Assembly (NCBI GenBank): GCA_021788685.1
Contig: JAJYKH010000139.1
Span: 1 to 7,081, forward strand
DNA: 7,081 bases
Origin: Deltaproteobacteria bacterium
Lineage (GTDB): Bacteria; Desulfobacterota; Desulfobulbia; Desulfobulbales; UBA5123
Direction: 5' to 3'
Within the stretch, counting starts at the first letter, position 1. Every line of letters starts with the position of its first letter. The notes under the pieces were generated by a model, which had not been told where the DNA came from, ran no database searches, and saw nothing but the letters and a program-made list of their open reading frames with translations. Shown here in pieces: positions 1 through 5,452 of this stretch. Both the position numbers and the translations under genes were made by a program.

Positions 1-594
1 CTGATCATCTTCGTCATCATCTACCTCAACACCAAGAGCCTGATCAAGACCGGGATCGTCTTCCTGGCCGTGCCCTTCTCCCTGGTGGGGGCCTTCTGGT
101 ACATGTACCTGCTCGGGTACCACACCTCCATCGCGGTGTGGGTGGGGGTGATCGCCCTCGCCGGGCTGGACGCCGAGACCGGGGTGGTGATGCTCCTCTA
201 CCTCGACCTCGCCCACCGGCTCTGGCGGGAACACGGCCGGATGCACACCCGGGGCGACCTCCGGCAGGCCATTCACCACGGGGCGGTGAAGCGGATCCGG
301 CCCAAGATCATGACCATCTCCGTGATCATCGCTGGCCTGCTGCCCATCATGTGGAGCCACGGCACGGGCGCCGACGTCATGAAGCGGATCGCCGCCCCCA
401 TGGTGGGCGGGGTGGTCACCTCCGGGATGATGGAGCTGCTGGTCTACCCGGTCATTTTCTTCGTGTGGCGGGGGCGGCGCCTGGCGCGGTCCCTGGCGCC
501 CACCGCCGAAGGGGAGGTCGAGGAAACCTGGAGTGCAACGCAGAATACCGGGGAAGGGACCGGGGGCGGCCCGGCTCCCCTTGCCCCGGGCTGA
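1..594 (+). CDS. CusA/CzcA-family heavy-metal efflux RND transporter, C-terminal part (5' truncated by window edge)
   Basis: The reading frame is open from the first base to a TGA at 592-594, giving the last 197 residues of a protein that is about 1,000 residues long in its family. These inner-membrane RND pumps use the proton gradient to drive metal ions out through a periplasmic adaptor and an outer-membrane channel. The segment carries the final transmembrane helices. The motif AETGVVMLLYL matches the CusA region AEFGVVMLMYL, followed by HHGAVKRIRPKIMT, the helix IIAGLLPIMW, and RIAAPMVGGVVT, which are hallmarks of the CusA/CzcA branch. The resemblance is closer to the Cu(I)/Ag(I) CusA type than to the divalent CzcA type, but the metal-binding Met residues lie upstream of the window, so the substrate is inferred. 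A poorly conserved Gly/Pro/Glu-rich tail of about 35 residues extends beyond the last helix. The secreted Met/His-rich gene follows 57 bases downstream on the same strand, which suggests one operon. Confidence 0.93.
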   Translation: MIIFVIIYLNTKSLIKTGIVFLAVPFSLVGAFWYMYLLGYHTSIAVWVGVIALAGLDAETGVVMLLYLDLAHRLWREHGRMHTRGDLRQAIHHGAVKRIRPKIMTISVIIAGLLPIMWSHGTGADVMKRIAAPMVGGVVTSGMMELLVYPVIFFVWRGRRLARSLAPTAEGEVEETWSATQNTGEGTGGGPAPLAPG

Positions 595-651
595 TGTGGA
601 CGAAGCCGGGCGGAGCGTTCCCGCCCCCAACCCGAAAAACGGAGGCAAATG

Positions 652-1170
652 ATGCGAAAATTAATGAATCTCGTGGTGGCAACCCTCCTCGTCGGCGCCC
701 TGCCCCTGGGCGCCGCCGCCATGGACCACCAGCAGCACGGGGGCTCCATGGACATGAACGGAAAGCAGCAGCACGGCTCCATGAACATGGAGGGAATGGA
801 CCACGGCGGCATGAGCATGGGCCAGGGCGCGGTCATGCTGGGCAAGCAGACCGTGGAGGGCGTCACGGCGTCGGCCCACCTGTACGATATCGGGCAAGCG
901 ACGGCCAACAGCGGGATGAAGGCGAGCCATCACTTCATGGTCGGGTTCGTGGACGCCGCTTCGGGCAAGCCGATGGAAGACGGCACGGTGGCGGTCAAGG
1001 TCGCCGGCCCCGAGGGATACCAGGCCGGCCCGGTCCAGCTGATGCCCATGGGCGGGGAGCTCGGCGCCAACCTCACGCTGCCCGAAAAAGGGGCCTATGA
1101 ATTCGCCGTCGGCAGCAAGCTGGCGGACGGCAAGACCCGCCAGTTCAAGTTCAGCTACCTGCTCAAGTAG
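652..1170 (+). CDS. Secreted Met/His-rich putative metal-binding protein next to the efflux pump
   Basis: This is a 172-residue protein that I do not recognise as a named family. Residues 1-23 look like a Sec signal peptide: MRK, then a hydrophobic core, ending in GAAA with probable cleavage before MDHQQ. The mature N-terminus (about 24-62) is very rich in Met and His, with 9 Met and 4 His in 39 residues and an imperfect internal repeat (QQHGGSMDM, then QQHGSMNM). This composition is typical of Cu(I)/Ag(I)-binding periplasmic proteins. The rest (about 68-172) appears to be a beta-rich domain with an HHFMV motif near residue 93 and segments of the VAVKVAGPEG type, somewhat like FixH/YtkA Ig-like domains. 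The ATG at 649 is also possible, but GGAGG at 641-645 lies 6 bases before the ATG at 652 and only 3 before 649, so 652 is preferred. Sitting just behind the CusA-like pump, it may deliver or buffer copper or silver, a CusF-like role by analogy only. Confidence 0.85.
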   Translation: MRKLMNLVVATLLVGALPLGAAAMDHQQHGGSMDMNGKQQHGSMNMEGMDHGGMSMGQGAVMLGKQTVEGVTASAHLYDIGQATANSGMKASHHFMVGFVDAASGKPMEDGTVAVKVAGPEGYQAGPVQLMPMGGELGANLTLPEKGAYEFAVGSKLADGKTRQFKFSYLLK

Positions 1171-1183
1171 CCGAGCCGGAAAA

Positions 1184-1278
1184 AACGAACGCCGAACATC
1201 GAACGTCCAACATCGAATATTGAATGAAAGCTCACCGACGGGTGGTTTTCATTCAGGATTGGACGTTCGATGTTCTCT
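1184..1278. repeat. Palindromic heptamer-repeat element, copy A
   Basis: The left half (1184-1225) consists of six consecutive 7-bp units of the form NNCGAAC: aacgaac, gccgaac, atcgaac, gtccaac, atcgaat, attgaat. The right half (1251-1278) holds four units in the opposite orientation, including attggac and gttcgat. The two halves pair: 1194-1210 is perfectly complementary to 1259-1275 (17 bp), and 1221-1229 to 1247-1255 (9 bp). The left arm has exactly 7 bases more than the right between these blocks, which is one unit. The loop holds a small cacc/ggtg hairpin. The element fills the gap between two convergent genes. It has A6 at 1180-1185 (U6 in the ribF transcript) and a T-rich stretch after 1275 on the plus strand, so it could also terminate both genes. 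A related copy lies at 3666-3707. Confidence 0.85.
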
Positions 1279-1282
1279 TTTC

Positions 1283-2260
1283 TTACCGGTTGTATTTCTC
1301 CTCGCAGGAAAGAAGCAGCTCCTTCTGGGCGTCGGCCAGCACCTGCTTCGCCTCGTCGATGTCCCGGGCGATCTGGGCGGCCAGCTCGTCCACCCCGTTG
1401 AACTTCCGCTCCCCGCGCAGGTAACGGAGCAGGTTGATCTTGATCGGCCGGCCATAGATGTCCTGGTTGAAATCGAAGATGTGGGTCTCGGCCGAGATGT
1501 GCTGCTCGCCGCCGAAGGTGGGGTTGTAACCGATGTTGAGAACCCCGCCGTAACATTTGCCGTCGTAAATCACCTGGGTCACGTAGACCCCGTGCTTCGG
1601 GCAAAGGTCCTCCTCGGACAGGTGGAGGTTGGCGGTGGGGAAGCCGATCACCGGGCCGCCCCGCTGCTTGCCCAGCTTCACCTCGCCCCGGATCTGGTAG
1701 GGGCGGCCCAGGAGCTTCCTCACGTCCCGCATCCGCCCGGCGGCCACCAGCTCGCGGATTTTGGTGCTGCTCACCAGCATGTCGTCCACGTAAAAGGGCT
1801 CCACCACCGTCACCGGGAACCCCTTCTCCTGGCCCTGGGCCTTGAGGAACTCGATATCGCCCTGGCGGTTGCGGCCCATGGCGTAGTCGTAGCCGATCAC
1901 CAGCTCATGGACCCCGATGGTCCTGAGCAGCACCTCGTCGACAAAGGTTTCGGCGGGGGTCCCGGCCAGCTCGCGGGTGAAAGGCAGGACCACCAGCACG
2001 TCGATGCCGGCCATGCCGATCAGCTCCACCTTCTGCGCGAAGGTGGAGATCAGCTTGAGCCCCCGCTCCGGGCAGAGCACCTTCAGGGGATGGGGCTCGA
2101 AGGTGATCACCACGCTGGTTCCCTGGCAGCGGTAGGCCCGGCCCACCACCTCGCTGAAAAGGATCTGGTGGCCGAGGTGCACTCCGTCGAAATTGCCGAT
2201 GGTGACGCAGGGCAGGTGGAACGGCTCCGTGATGTCGGAGAGGCTTCGATAGATTTTCAT
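1283..2260 (-). CDS. ribF: Bifunctional riboflavin kinase / FAD synthetase (RibF)
   Basis: This 325-residue protein has the usual RibF length. It phosphorylates riboflavin to FMN and adenylates FMN to FAD in the cytoplasm. The N-terminal nucleotidyltransferase (about 1-180) shows TIGNFDGVHLGH at 20-31, ITFEPHP at 52-58, VIGYDYAMGRNRQGD at 121-135 and VSSTKIREL at 163-171. The C-terminal flavokinase (about 185-310) shows GRPYQIRGEV, IGFPTANL at 205-212, HGVYV at 223-227, GYNPTFGG at 244-251 and the ETHIFDF segment with the probable catalytic Glu at 258. The frame extends upstream to a TTG at 2329, but the ATG at 2260 opens directly into MKIYRSL, the usual RibF beginning, and the longer form would run into the tRNA promoter. 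I see no strong Shine-Dalgarno sequence before the ATG. The gene is single, divergent from tRNA-Leu and convergent with the Met/His-rich gene. No FMN riboswitch is apparent in the 100 bases upstream. Confidence 0.96.
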   Translation of the reverse strand: MKIYRSLSDITEPFHLPCVTIGNFDGVHLGHQILFSEVVGRAYRCQGTSVVITFEPHPLKVLCPERGLKLISTFAQKVELIGMAGIDVLVVLPFTRELAGTPAETFVDEVLLRTIGVHELVIGYDYAMGRNRQGDIEFLKAQGQEKGFPVTVVEPFYVDDMLVSSTKIRELVAAGRMRDVRKLLGRPYQIRGEVKLGKQRGGPVIGFPTANLHLSEEDLCPKHGVYVTQVIYDGKCYGGVLNIGYNPTFGGEQHISAETHIFDFNQDIYGRPIKINLLRYLRGERKFNGVDELAAQIARDIDEAKQVLADAQKELLLSCEEKYNR

Positions 2261-2322
2261 GCGCGGTTGCTCTGATGGGGGGAGAGCGCCCCGTTTTCTT
2301 TTGGGGACGGCTTGAAATTGCC

Positions 2323-2352
2323 TTGACAAAGACCGCCCGGAAAAATTACATT
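2323..2352 (+). promoter_or_regulatory. Sigma-70-type promoter for tRNA-Leu
   Basis: A perfect -35 box TTGACA (2323-2328) is followed after 18 bases by TACATT (2347-2352), four of six matches to the -10 consensus. Predicted transcription starts near 2359, a few bases before the mature tRNA 5' end at 2364, as is common for tRNA genes. The position is right and the -35 is exact, but the -10 is only moderate. Confidence 0.55.
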
Positions 2353-2363
2353 CGCTCCTGCAT

Positions 2364-2450
2364 GCCGAAGTGGCGGAATTGGTAGACGCGCTAGATTCAG
2401 GGTCTAGTGGGGGTTTCCTCGTGGGAGTTCAAATCTCCCCTTCGGCACCA
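2364..2450 (+). tRNA. tRNA-Leu, anticodon CAG
   Basis: The 87 bases fold as a class II tRNA. The acceptor stem gccgaag (2364-2370) pairs with cttcggc (2440-2446), followed by discriminator A and an encoded CCA (2448-2450). The anticodon stem ctaga/tctag (2391-2395, 2403-2407) encloses the loop ttcaggg, with anticodon CAG at 2398-2400, which reads CUG leucine codons. A long variable arm (about 2408-2422) is as expected for leucine. The T stem gggag/ctccc (2423-2427, 2435-2439) encloses ttcaaat. CUG is a heavily used codon in these GC-rich genes. No second copy of its 3' end and no integrase occur in the window, so there is no sign that it serves here as an integration site. Confidence 0.97.
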
Positions 2451-2750
2451 AAGCTCATCCCGCCAGCTTTCCTCTTCTCCCCGTTTTTCATCAGCAGCCG
2501 ATCGATACCACCGGGTTGACAAACCACGGCGCGGGCCCCATCTTCTTCATGCAGCCTGCAGGTCTGCGGGCCGGCAAATGTGATGATCTCGCGAAAACCC
2601 CCGAAACCCAGCGGGCGGGGACCGTCGGCGGAGCGGCTTCTTGCGAGGCCGACAAATGTGCCGCTTTCTTTAATGATCTTTTCCTTCGATGTCAAGTTTG
2701 GGCCGCTCGCCCGCAGATAATCGGAAGGGAGGGAGACGGACTGTCCGGCT
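2451..2750. other. Intergenic region between tRNA-Leu and the rhomboid gene
   Basis: I find no gene that I can support in these 300 bases. They hold several weak signals. A short dyad aaagct/agcttt (2450-2455, 2465-2470) lies right after the tRNA. Two near-identical 14-mers, ggccggcaaatgtg (2569-2582) and ggccgacaaatgtg (2647-2660), differ at one base. A dyad agcggc/gccgct (2632-2637, 2660-2665) is followed by ttcttt. A minus-strand TTGACA (2690-2695) has TAAAGA 17 bases further on. A plus-strand GATAAT (2716-2721) could be the -10 of the rhomboid gene but has no good -35. A minus-strand open frame covers the region, but it runs into the tRNA and is not convincing. Confidence 0.5.
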
Positions 2751-3638
2751 GTGGATACACATGATTTGACCGGCGCCGCCGGAGCCACTCCAGATTACCA
2801 CACGGCCTCCCTCTGGTCGCTGGTTTTGTTGGCCCTCGACATCCCCCACGAGCTGGTCCGGCGGGACACGGTGTGGCTGCTGGTGGTGCCCGCCGAGCTG
2901 GAGACCGCCGCCCGTCGGGAGATCGCCTCCTTCGAGGAGGAGAACCGCGACTGGCCGCCCCCGCCGCCCGCCGCTTCCGAGCGCTTTTCCCTGACACCCG
3001 GCCACGAGCCGCCCACGGTGTTGCTCATGGGCGGATTCGTTCTCTTCTATCTCGTCACCGGCCCCTGGACCGACAACAATCCCTGGTTCACAGCCGGGGC
3101 GGTGGACGGCGGCCGCATCCTCCACGCCGGCGAGTGGTGGCGGCTGGTGACCGGCCTCACCCTGCACGCCGGCCCCGTTCATCTCCTCGGCAACGTGCTC
3201 ATCGGCGGGCTCCTGGTCCATTTCCTCTGCAAGCGCCTCGGCACCGGCCTGGGATGGCTGCTGCTCCTTCTCACCGGCGCGGCAGGCAACCTGCTCAACG
3301 TCCTCCTGCGGGGCGAGCATGCGGCGGTCGGCTTTTCCACCGCGATCTTCGGCGCGGTCGGCCTGCTGAGCGGGCTCCGGCTGCGCCAGGGGGCCGGGCC
3401 CGGCAAGGCGCTGCTGCCGTTGGGGACCGCCCTGAGCCTGCTGGCCCTCCTCGGCACCGAGGGCGAGCACACCGATCTGGGCGCCCACCTCTGGGGGCTG
3501 GCAGCAGGGCTCATCCTGGGGCTGGCCGCAACGTACGCTCCCTTCATGCGGCGGCTGGCGGCCCCTGCCTGGCAGGTGGGCTTCTTCCTCCTCACCGTCC
3601 TGACGATTGCCGCTTCCTGGGCCCTGGCGCTGGGGTAA
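2751..3638 (+). CDS. Rhomboid-family intramembrane serine protease with cytoplasmic N-terminal domain
   Basis: This 295-residue polytopic membrane protein would cleave transmembrane substrates within the bilayer. Residues 1-80 form a soluble domain (ALDIPHELVRRD, WLLVVPAE, ASFEEENRDW), a pattern common in bacterial rhomboids with an N-terminal cytoplasmic domain. Hydrophobic helices follow at about 89-104, 145-160, 166-186, 193-208, 220-234, 243-262 and 272-292, consistent with a 6+1 topology. The catalytic features are present: WWRLVTG at 129-135, HLLGN with His144 and Asn148 (oxyanion pair), the nucleophile Ser196 in GFSTAIFG, and His246 in GAHLWGLAAG. The residue after the serine is Thr rather than the usual Gly. 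The start is the GTG at 2751, since an in-frame TAA lies at 2718-2720. Its purine-rich tract (about 2727-2736) is farther upstream than ideal, and a TTG at 2766 is an alternative. The gene stands alone, and its substrate cannot be inferred from its neighbours. Confidence 0.93.
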   Translation: MDTHDLTGAAGATPDYHTASLWSLVLLALDIPHELVRRDTVWLLVVPAELETAARREIASFEEENRDWPPPPPAASERFSLTPGHEPPTVLLMGGFVLFYLVTGPWTDNNPWFTAGAVDGGRILHAGEWWRLVTGLTLHAGPVHLLGNVLIGGLLVHFLCKRLGTGLGWLLLLLTGAAGNLLNVLLRGEHAAVGFSTAIFGAVGLLSGLRLRQGAGPGKALLPLGTALSLLALLGTEGEHTDLGAHLWGLAAGLILGLAATYAPFMRRLAAPAWQVGFFLLTVLTIAASWALALG

Positions 3639-3665
3639 ACCCTCACCAGCACCACATCGGCTCTC

Positions 3666-3707
3666 ATTCACCATTGGACGTTCGATGTTCAATGTTCGAT
3701 ATTCAAG
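3666..3707. repeat. Heptamer-repeat element, copy B (single arm)
   Basis: Six consecutive 7-bp units read attcacc, attggac, gttcgat, gttcaat, gttcgat, attcaag. Positions 3666-3690 match the right arm of copy A (1251-1275) at all but two bases, so the two belong to one family. Unlike copy A there is no inverted partner arm nearby, so this copy cannot form the long hairpin. It starts 27 bases after the rhomboid stop codon. Confidence 0.8.
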
Positions 3708-3873
3708 AAGCCCAACGACATCGACAGAGTGAGCGAGAAGGTGGACGACCGGATGATCTCGGAGCGCAAGCAGGTGGCCCCTGGGAAGCGCTCCGGGGCG
3801 AGGGCCTTGCGGGAATCAGGGGCAAGGTGCAGCGGAGTGAAGGAGATCACCTCATGAGAATGGGACGATGTGC

Positions 3874-3981
3874 CTTTGCCTCCAACCTGGCACTTCGCGG
3901 TCTGGGGGGCGCTTCGCTTGAGGTTAGAGGCTTGAGGCAGAAGCGTTTGTCTTTGCCTCCAACCTCTCAAACCTCTAACCT
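3874..3981. repeat. Second intergenic repeat family with inverted and direct copies
   Basis: The 15-mer ctttgcctccaacct occurs twice in direct orientation (3874-3888 and 3951-3965). Bases 3921-3936 (aggttagaggcttgag) are the inverted copy of 3966-3981 with one mismatch that still allows a G-U pair, giving a 16-bp stem around a 29-base loop. The motif continues as ttcagccttcagcc (3981-3994) into the last codons of the zinc-ribbon gene, so its stop codon and final residues may come from repeat DNA. The hairpin could stabilise or end the minus-strand operon transcript, but no U-run follows it. Confidence 0.65.
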
Positions 3982-4653
3982 TCAGCCTTCAGCCTCCCCC
4001 TCCCCAGCCTTCGGATACCCTGGCCGCTGGTCGGGCTCGTAGGGAATCCGCCCCTTTTCCCGCAGCTTCCCCGCCAGGGCCTCGATGTGGGCCTCCTGGT
4101 CGAGCCGCGCCTTTCCGAGCTGGAGGAAGCGGCAGTTGCAGCGGGTGAGCTGGCCGCCGCACCAGGGGCAGACCTCCACGGGGCAGCCCAGGGTGTGCTC
4201 CTCCCCGGCGGCGGCCGAGCAGACCGGGCACAGCCCGGGCTGGCCCTGCAGGGAGGCGTAGATTGGGAACCCGGAGAGGTCCCGGTGCTTGGCGTTCAGC
4301 TCGTTTCGGCTCGTGAAGCCGAAATAGTCGAGCACCTCGTCCTCCCAGATGCCATCGCCCAGCTCGCCCAGGAACTCCGCCTGCGCGGTGTTGGCCAGAT
4401 AATAGTACCCGGTGTGGAAGGTGAGGGCGGCGATGAGGAAATTGCCCTGGCGGCGGGCAAGGAGGCGCAGCTCGCGGATGCCGTCTTCCCGGGCCTCGGG
4501 AAGGAAGCTGTAGAAGGCATGGAGCAGGCCGAGGGCGACCGGGTCGGTTTCGTAGCGCTCCACCAGGGCGAGCGATTCCCGCCGGTGCTCCGGGGGCGCC
4601 GCATACTCGATGAACAGCCGGACCTCCTCCGCGCGGTCGCGCATGGTCTTCAT
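3982..4653 (-). CDS. Zinc-ribbon protein of unknown function, thiE operon
   Basis: This is a 223-residue protein that I cannot name. Residues 1-110 look mainly alpha-helical, with LLHAFYSFLPEA at 43-54 and TFHTGYYYLAN at 78-88. The C-terminal third carries a Cys-rich segment: CPVC (142-145), His153, Cys157, CPWC (162-165) and CNC (172-174). This spacing is typical of a zinc ribbon or double zinc knuckle. No signal peptide or membrane helix is seen, so it should be cytoplasmic. AAGGAGG lies 9 bases before the ATG at 4653 (on the minus strand), inside the end of thiE, and supports this start; an internal ATG at 4644 is weaker. It follows thiE by 4 bases, so the two are probably co-transcribed and perhaps translationally coupled. 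That does not by itself make it a thiamine gene. The last few residues (GEGEAEG) overlap intergenic repeat DNA and may be acquired. Confidence 0.85.
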   Translation of the reverse strand: MKTMRDRAEEVRLFIEYAAPPEHRRESLALVERYETDPVALGLLHAFYSFLPEAREDGIRELRLLARRQGNFLIAALTFHTGYYYLANTAQAEFLGELGDGIWEDEVLDYFGFTSRNELNAKHRDLSGFPIYASLQGQPGLCPVCSAAAGEEHTLGCPVEVCPWCGGQLTRCNCRFLQLGKARLDQEAHIEALAGKLREKGRIPYEPDQRPGYPKAGEGEAEG

Positions 4654-4657
4654 CCGG

Positions 4658-5350
4658 TCATGCCTCCTTGGCCGCCCACGAGGCCGTCTGTCCTTTGATT
4701 TCCGCCACCCAGCGCCTGGTCTCCCCGGCGATGTCTGGGGCCGCGGTGAGGGCGGTGACCACTGCCAGCCGCCGGGCGCCCCGGGCGGTCAGCTCGGGGA
4801 TGTGGTCGCGCTTGATGCCGCCCATCACCGTGAAGGGGAGCCGGCAGCGGGCGGCGAATCGTTGGACCGCGTCCGCTCCCAGGAAATGGCTCAGCCCGGA
4901 TTTGGTCCGGGTGGGGAAGAGGGGACCGATGTTGAAATAGGAGGCGCCGCGGGCCTCGGCGGAGGCCGCCTGCTCTTCGGTGTTGCAGGAGACCCCGATG
5001 ATGAGGTTCGGGGCCAGCCGGCGCACTTCTTCGGCCGGCAAGTCGCTGTTTCCCAGGTGCACGCCGTCCGCCCCGGCGAGCAGGGCCACGTCCACCCGGT
5101 TGTTGACGATGAAGAGGGCCCCGGCCTCCCCGGTCATTCTCCGGAAGAGGAGGGCCTTTTGGAAAAGGGTCCGGTCGTCCGCTTCCTTGTCCCGGAGCTG
5201 AACGATCCGGGCGCCGCCAGCCAGGACCGCCTCCAGCCACTGGCGGTCGCTGCGGCCGTTCGCCAGCCGCTCGCAGGAGACGGGGTAGACGGTGACCTGA
5301 TCGATGAATGCTCGCAAGCGCTTGGCATAGAGGGGAGAAGCGGTGACCAT
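4658..5350 (-). CDS. thiE: Thiamine phosphate synthase (ThiE)
   Basis: This 230-residue protein is slightly longer than the usual 205-220 because of an N-terminal extension. It joins the pyrimidine diphosphate (HMP-PP) to the thiazole phosphate to make thiamine monophosphate, on a TIM-barrel fold. Recognisable elements in order are IVQLRDKEADDR (49-60, substrate-binding Q/R/K), FIVNNRVDVALLAGADGVHLG (80-100), NSDLP (101-105), IIGVSCNTEEQ (117-127), IGPLFPTRTK (141-150, pyrophosphate/thiazole loop), VMGGI (175-179) and RLAVVTAL (194-201). The usual IND.VD motif reads VNNRVD, so the first Asp, which binds magnesium in the B. subtilis enzyme, is Asn84. Asp103 of the other metal site is kept. A TenI-like function is therefore worth excluding, although the TRTK loop favours ThiE. 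ATG at 5350 is the first in frame. It is the first gene of a two-gene operon and divergent from gltA. No TPP riboswitch is evident upstream. Confidence 0.92.
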   Translation of the reverse strand: MVTASPLYAKRLRAFIDQVTVYPVSCERLANGRSDRQWLEAVLAGGARIVQLRDKEADDRTLFQKALLFRRMTGEAGALFIVNNRVDVALLAGADGVHLGNSDLPAEEVRRLAPNLIIGVSCNTEEQAASAEARGASYFNIGPLFPTRTKSGLSHFLGADAVQRFAARCRLPFTVMGGIKRDHIPELTARGARRLAVVTALTAAPDIAGETRRWVAEIKGQTASWAAKEA

Positions 5351-5399
5351 GCTCGGGATCTCAGGGCGTTAAGGGTTGCCGGGGAAGCGCATCTCATCT

Positions 5400-5428
5400 A
5401 TAGTAATCGATTCGCCGGCGCATTTCAC
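5400..5428 (-). promoter_or_regulatory. Candidate promoter for thiE and the zinc-ribbon gene
   Basis: Read on the minus strand, GTGAAA (5423-5428) is followed after 17 bases by TACTAT (5400-5405). Each box matches four of six consensus bases, and the -10 has the key T, A and T. Transcription would start near 5392, about 42 bases before the thiE ATG. A short dyad gccgg/ccggc (5414-5418, 5428-5432) overlaps the -35 side and could be an operator. Confidence 0.4.
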
Positions 5429-5452
5429 CGGCCATTCCGTCCATGTGTCCAT

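Larger units (their letters stand above)
3639..3981. other. Repeat-rich intergenic region after the rhomboid gene
   Basis: These 343 bases contain no complete gene that I can support. From left to right: heptamer-repeat copy B (3666-3707); a stretch in the rhomboid reading frame that stays open from its stop codon to a TGA at 3855-3857 (72 codons, partly plausible residues such as NDIDRVSEKVDDRM) with no good start or ribosome site; then a second repeat family (3874-3981) that abuts the stop codon of the convergent zinc-ribbon gene. The middle segment (about 3708-3857) is coding-like in composition on both strands and could be a gene remnant or the body of a dispersed repeat. Confidence 0.6.

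Noticed and set aside
1184..1225. Heptamer run as a CRISPR-like array
   Set aside because: The units are 7 bp with no spacers, and no cas genes are present.
1097..2275. Plus-strand open frame (392 codons) across ribF
   Set aside because: It is antisense to a well-conserved RibF and starts inside the Met/His-rich gene; its length is due to high GC.
2261..2329. Longer RibF start at TTG 2329
   Set aside because: The extra 23 residues are not RibF-like and the start overlaps the -35 box of the tRNA promoter; the ATG at 2260 begins the usual RibF sequence.
2364..2760. tRNA-Leu as the edge of an integrated element
   Set aside because: There is no integrase and no duplicated tRNA 3' end in the window, and housekeeping-type genes continue on both sides.
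2429..2788. Minus-strand 119-codon open frame downstream of tRNA-Leu
   Set aside because: It overlaps both the tRNA 3' end and the rhomboid start, and has no recognisable motif or ribosome site at its start.
5351..5369. CTGAGA just upstream of thiE as part of a TPP riboswitch
   Set aside because: Only this hexamer is present, right next to the start codon, with none of the other conserved THI-element segments.
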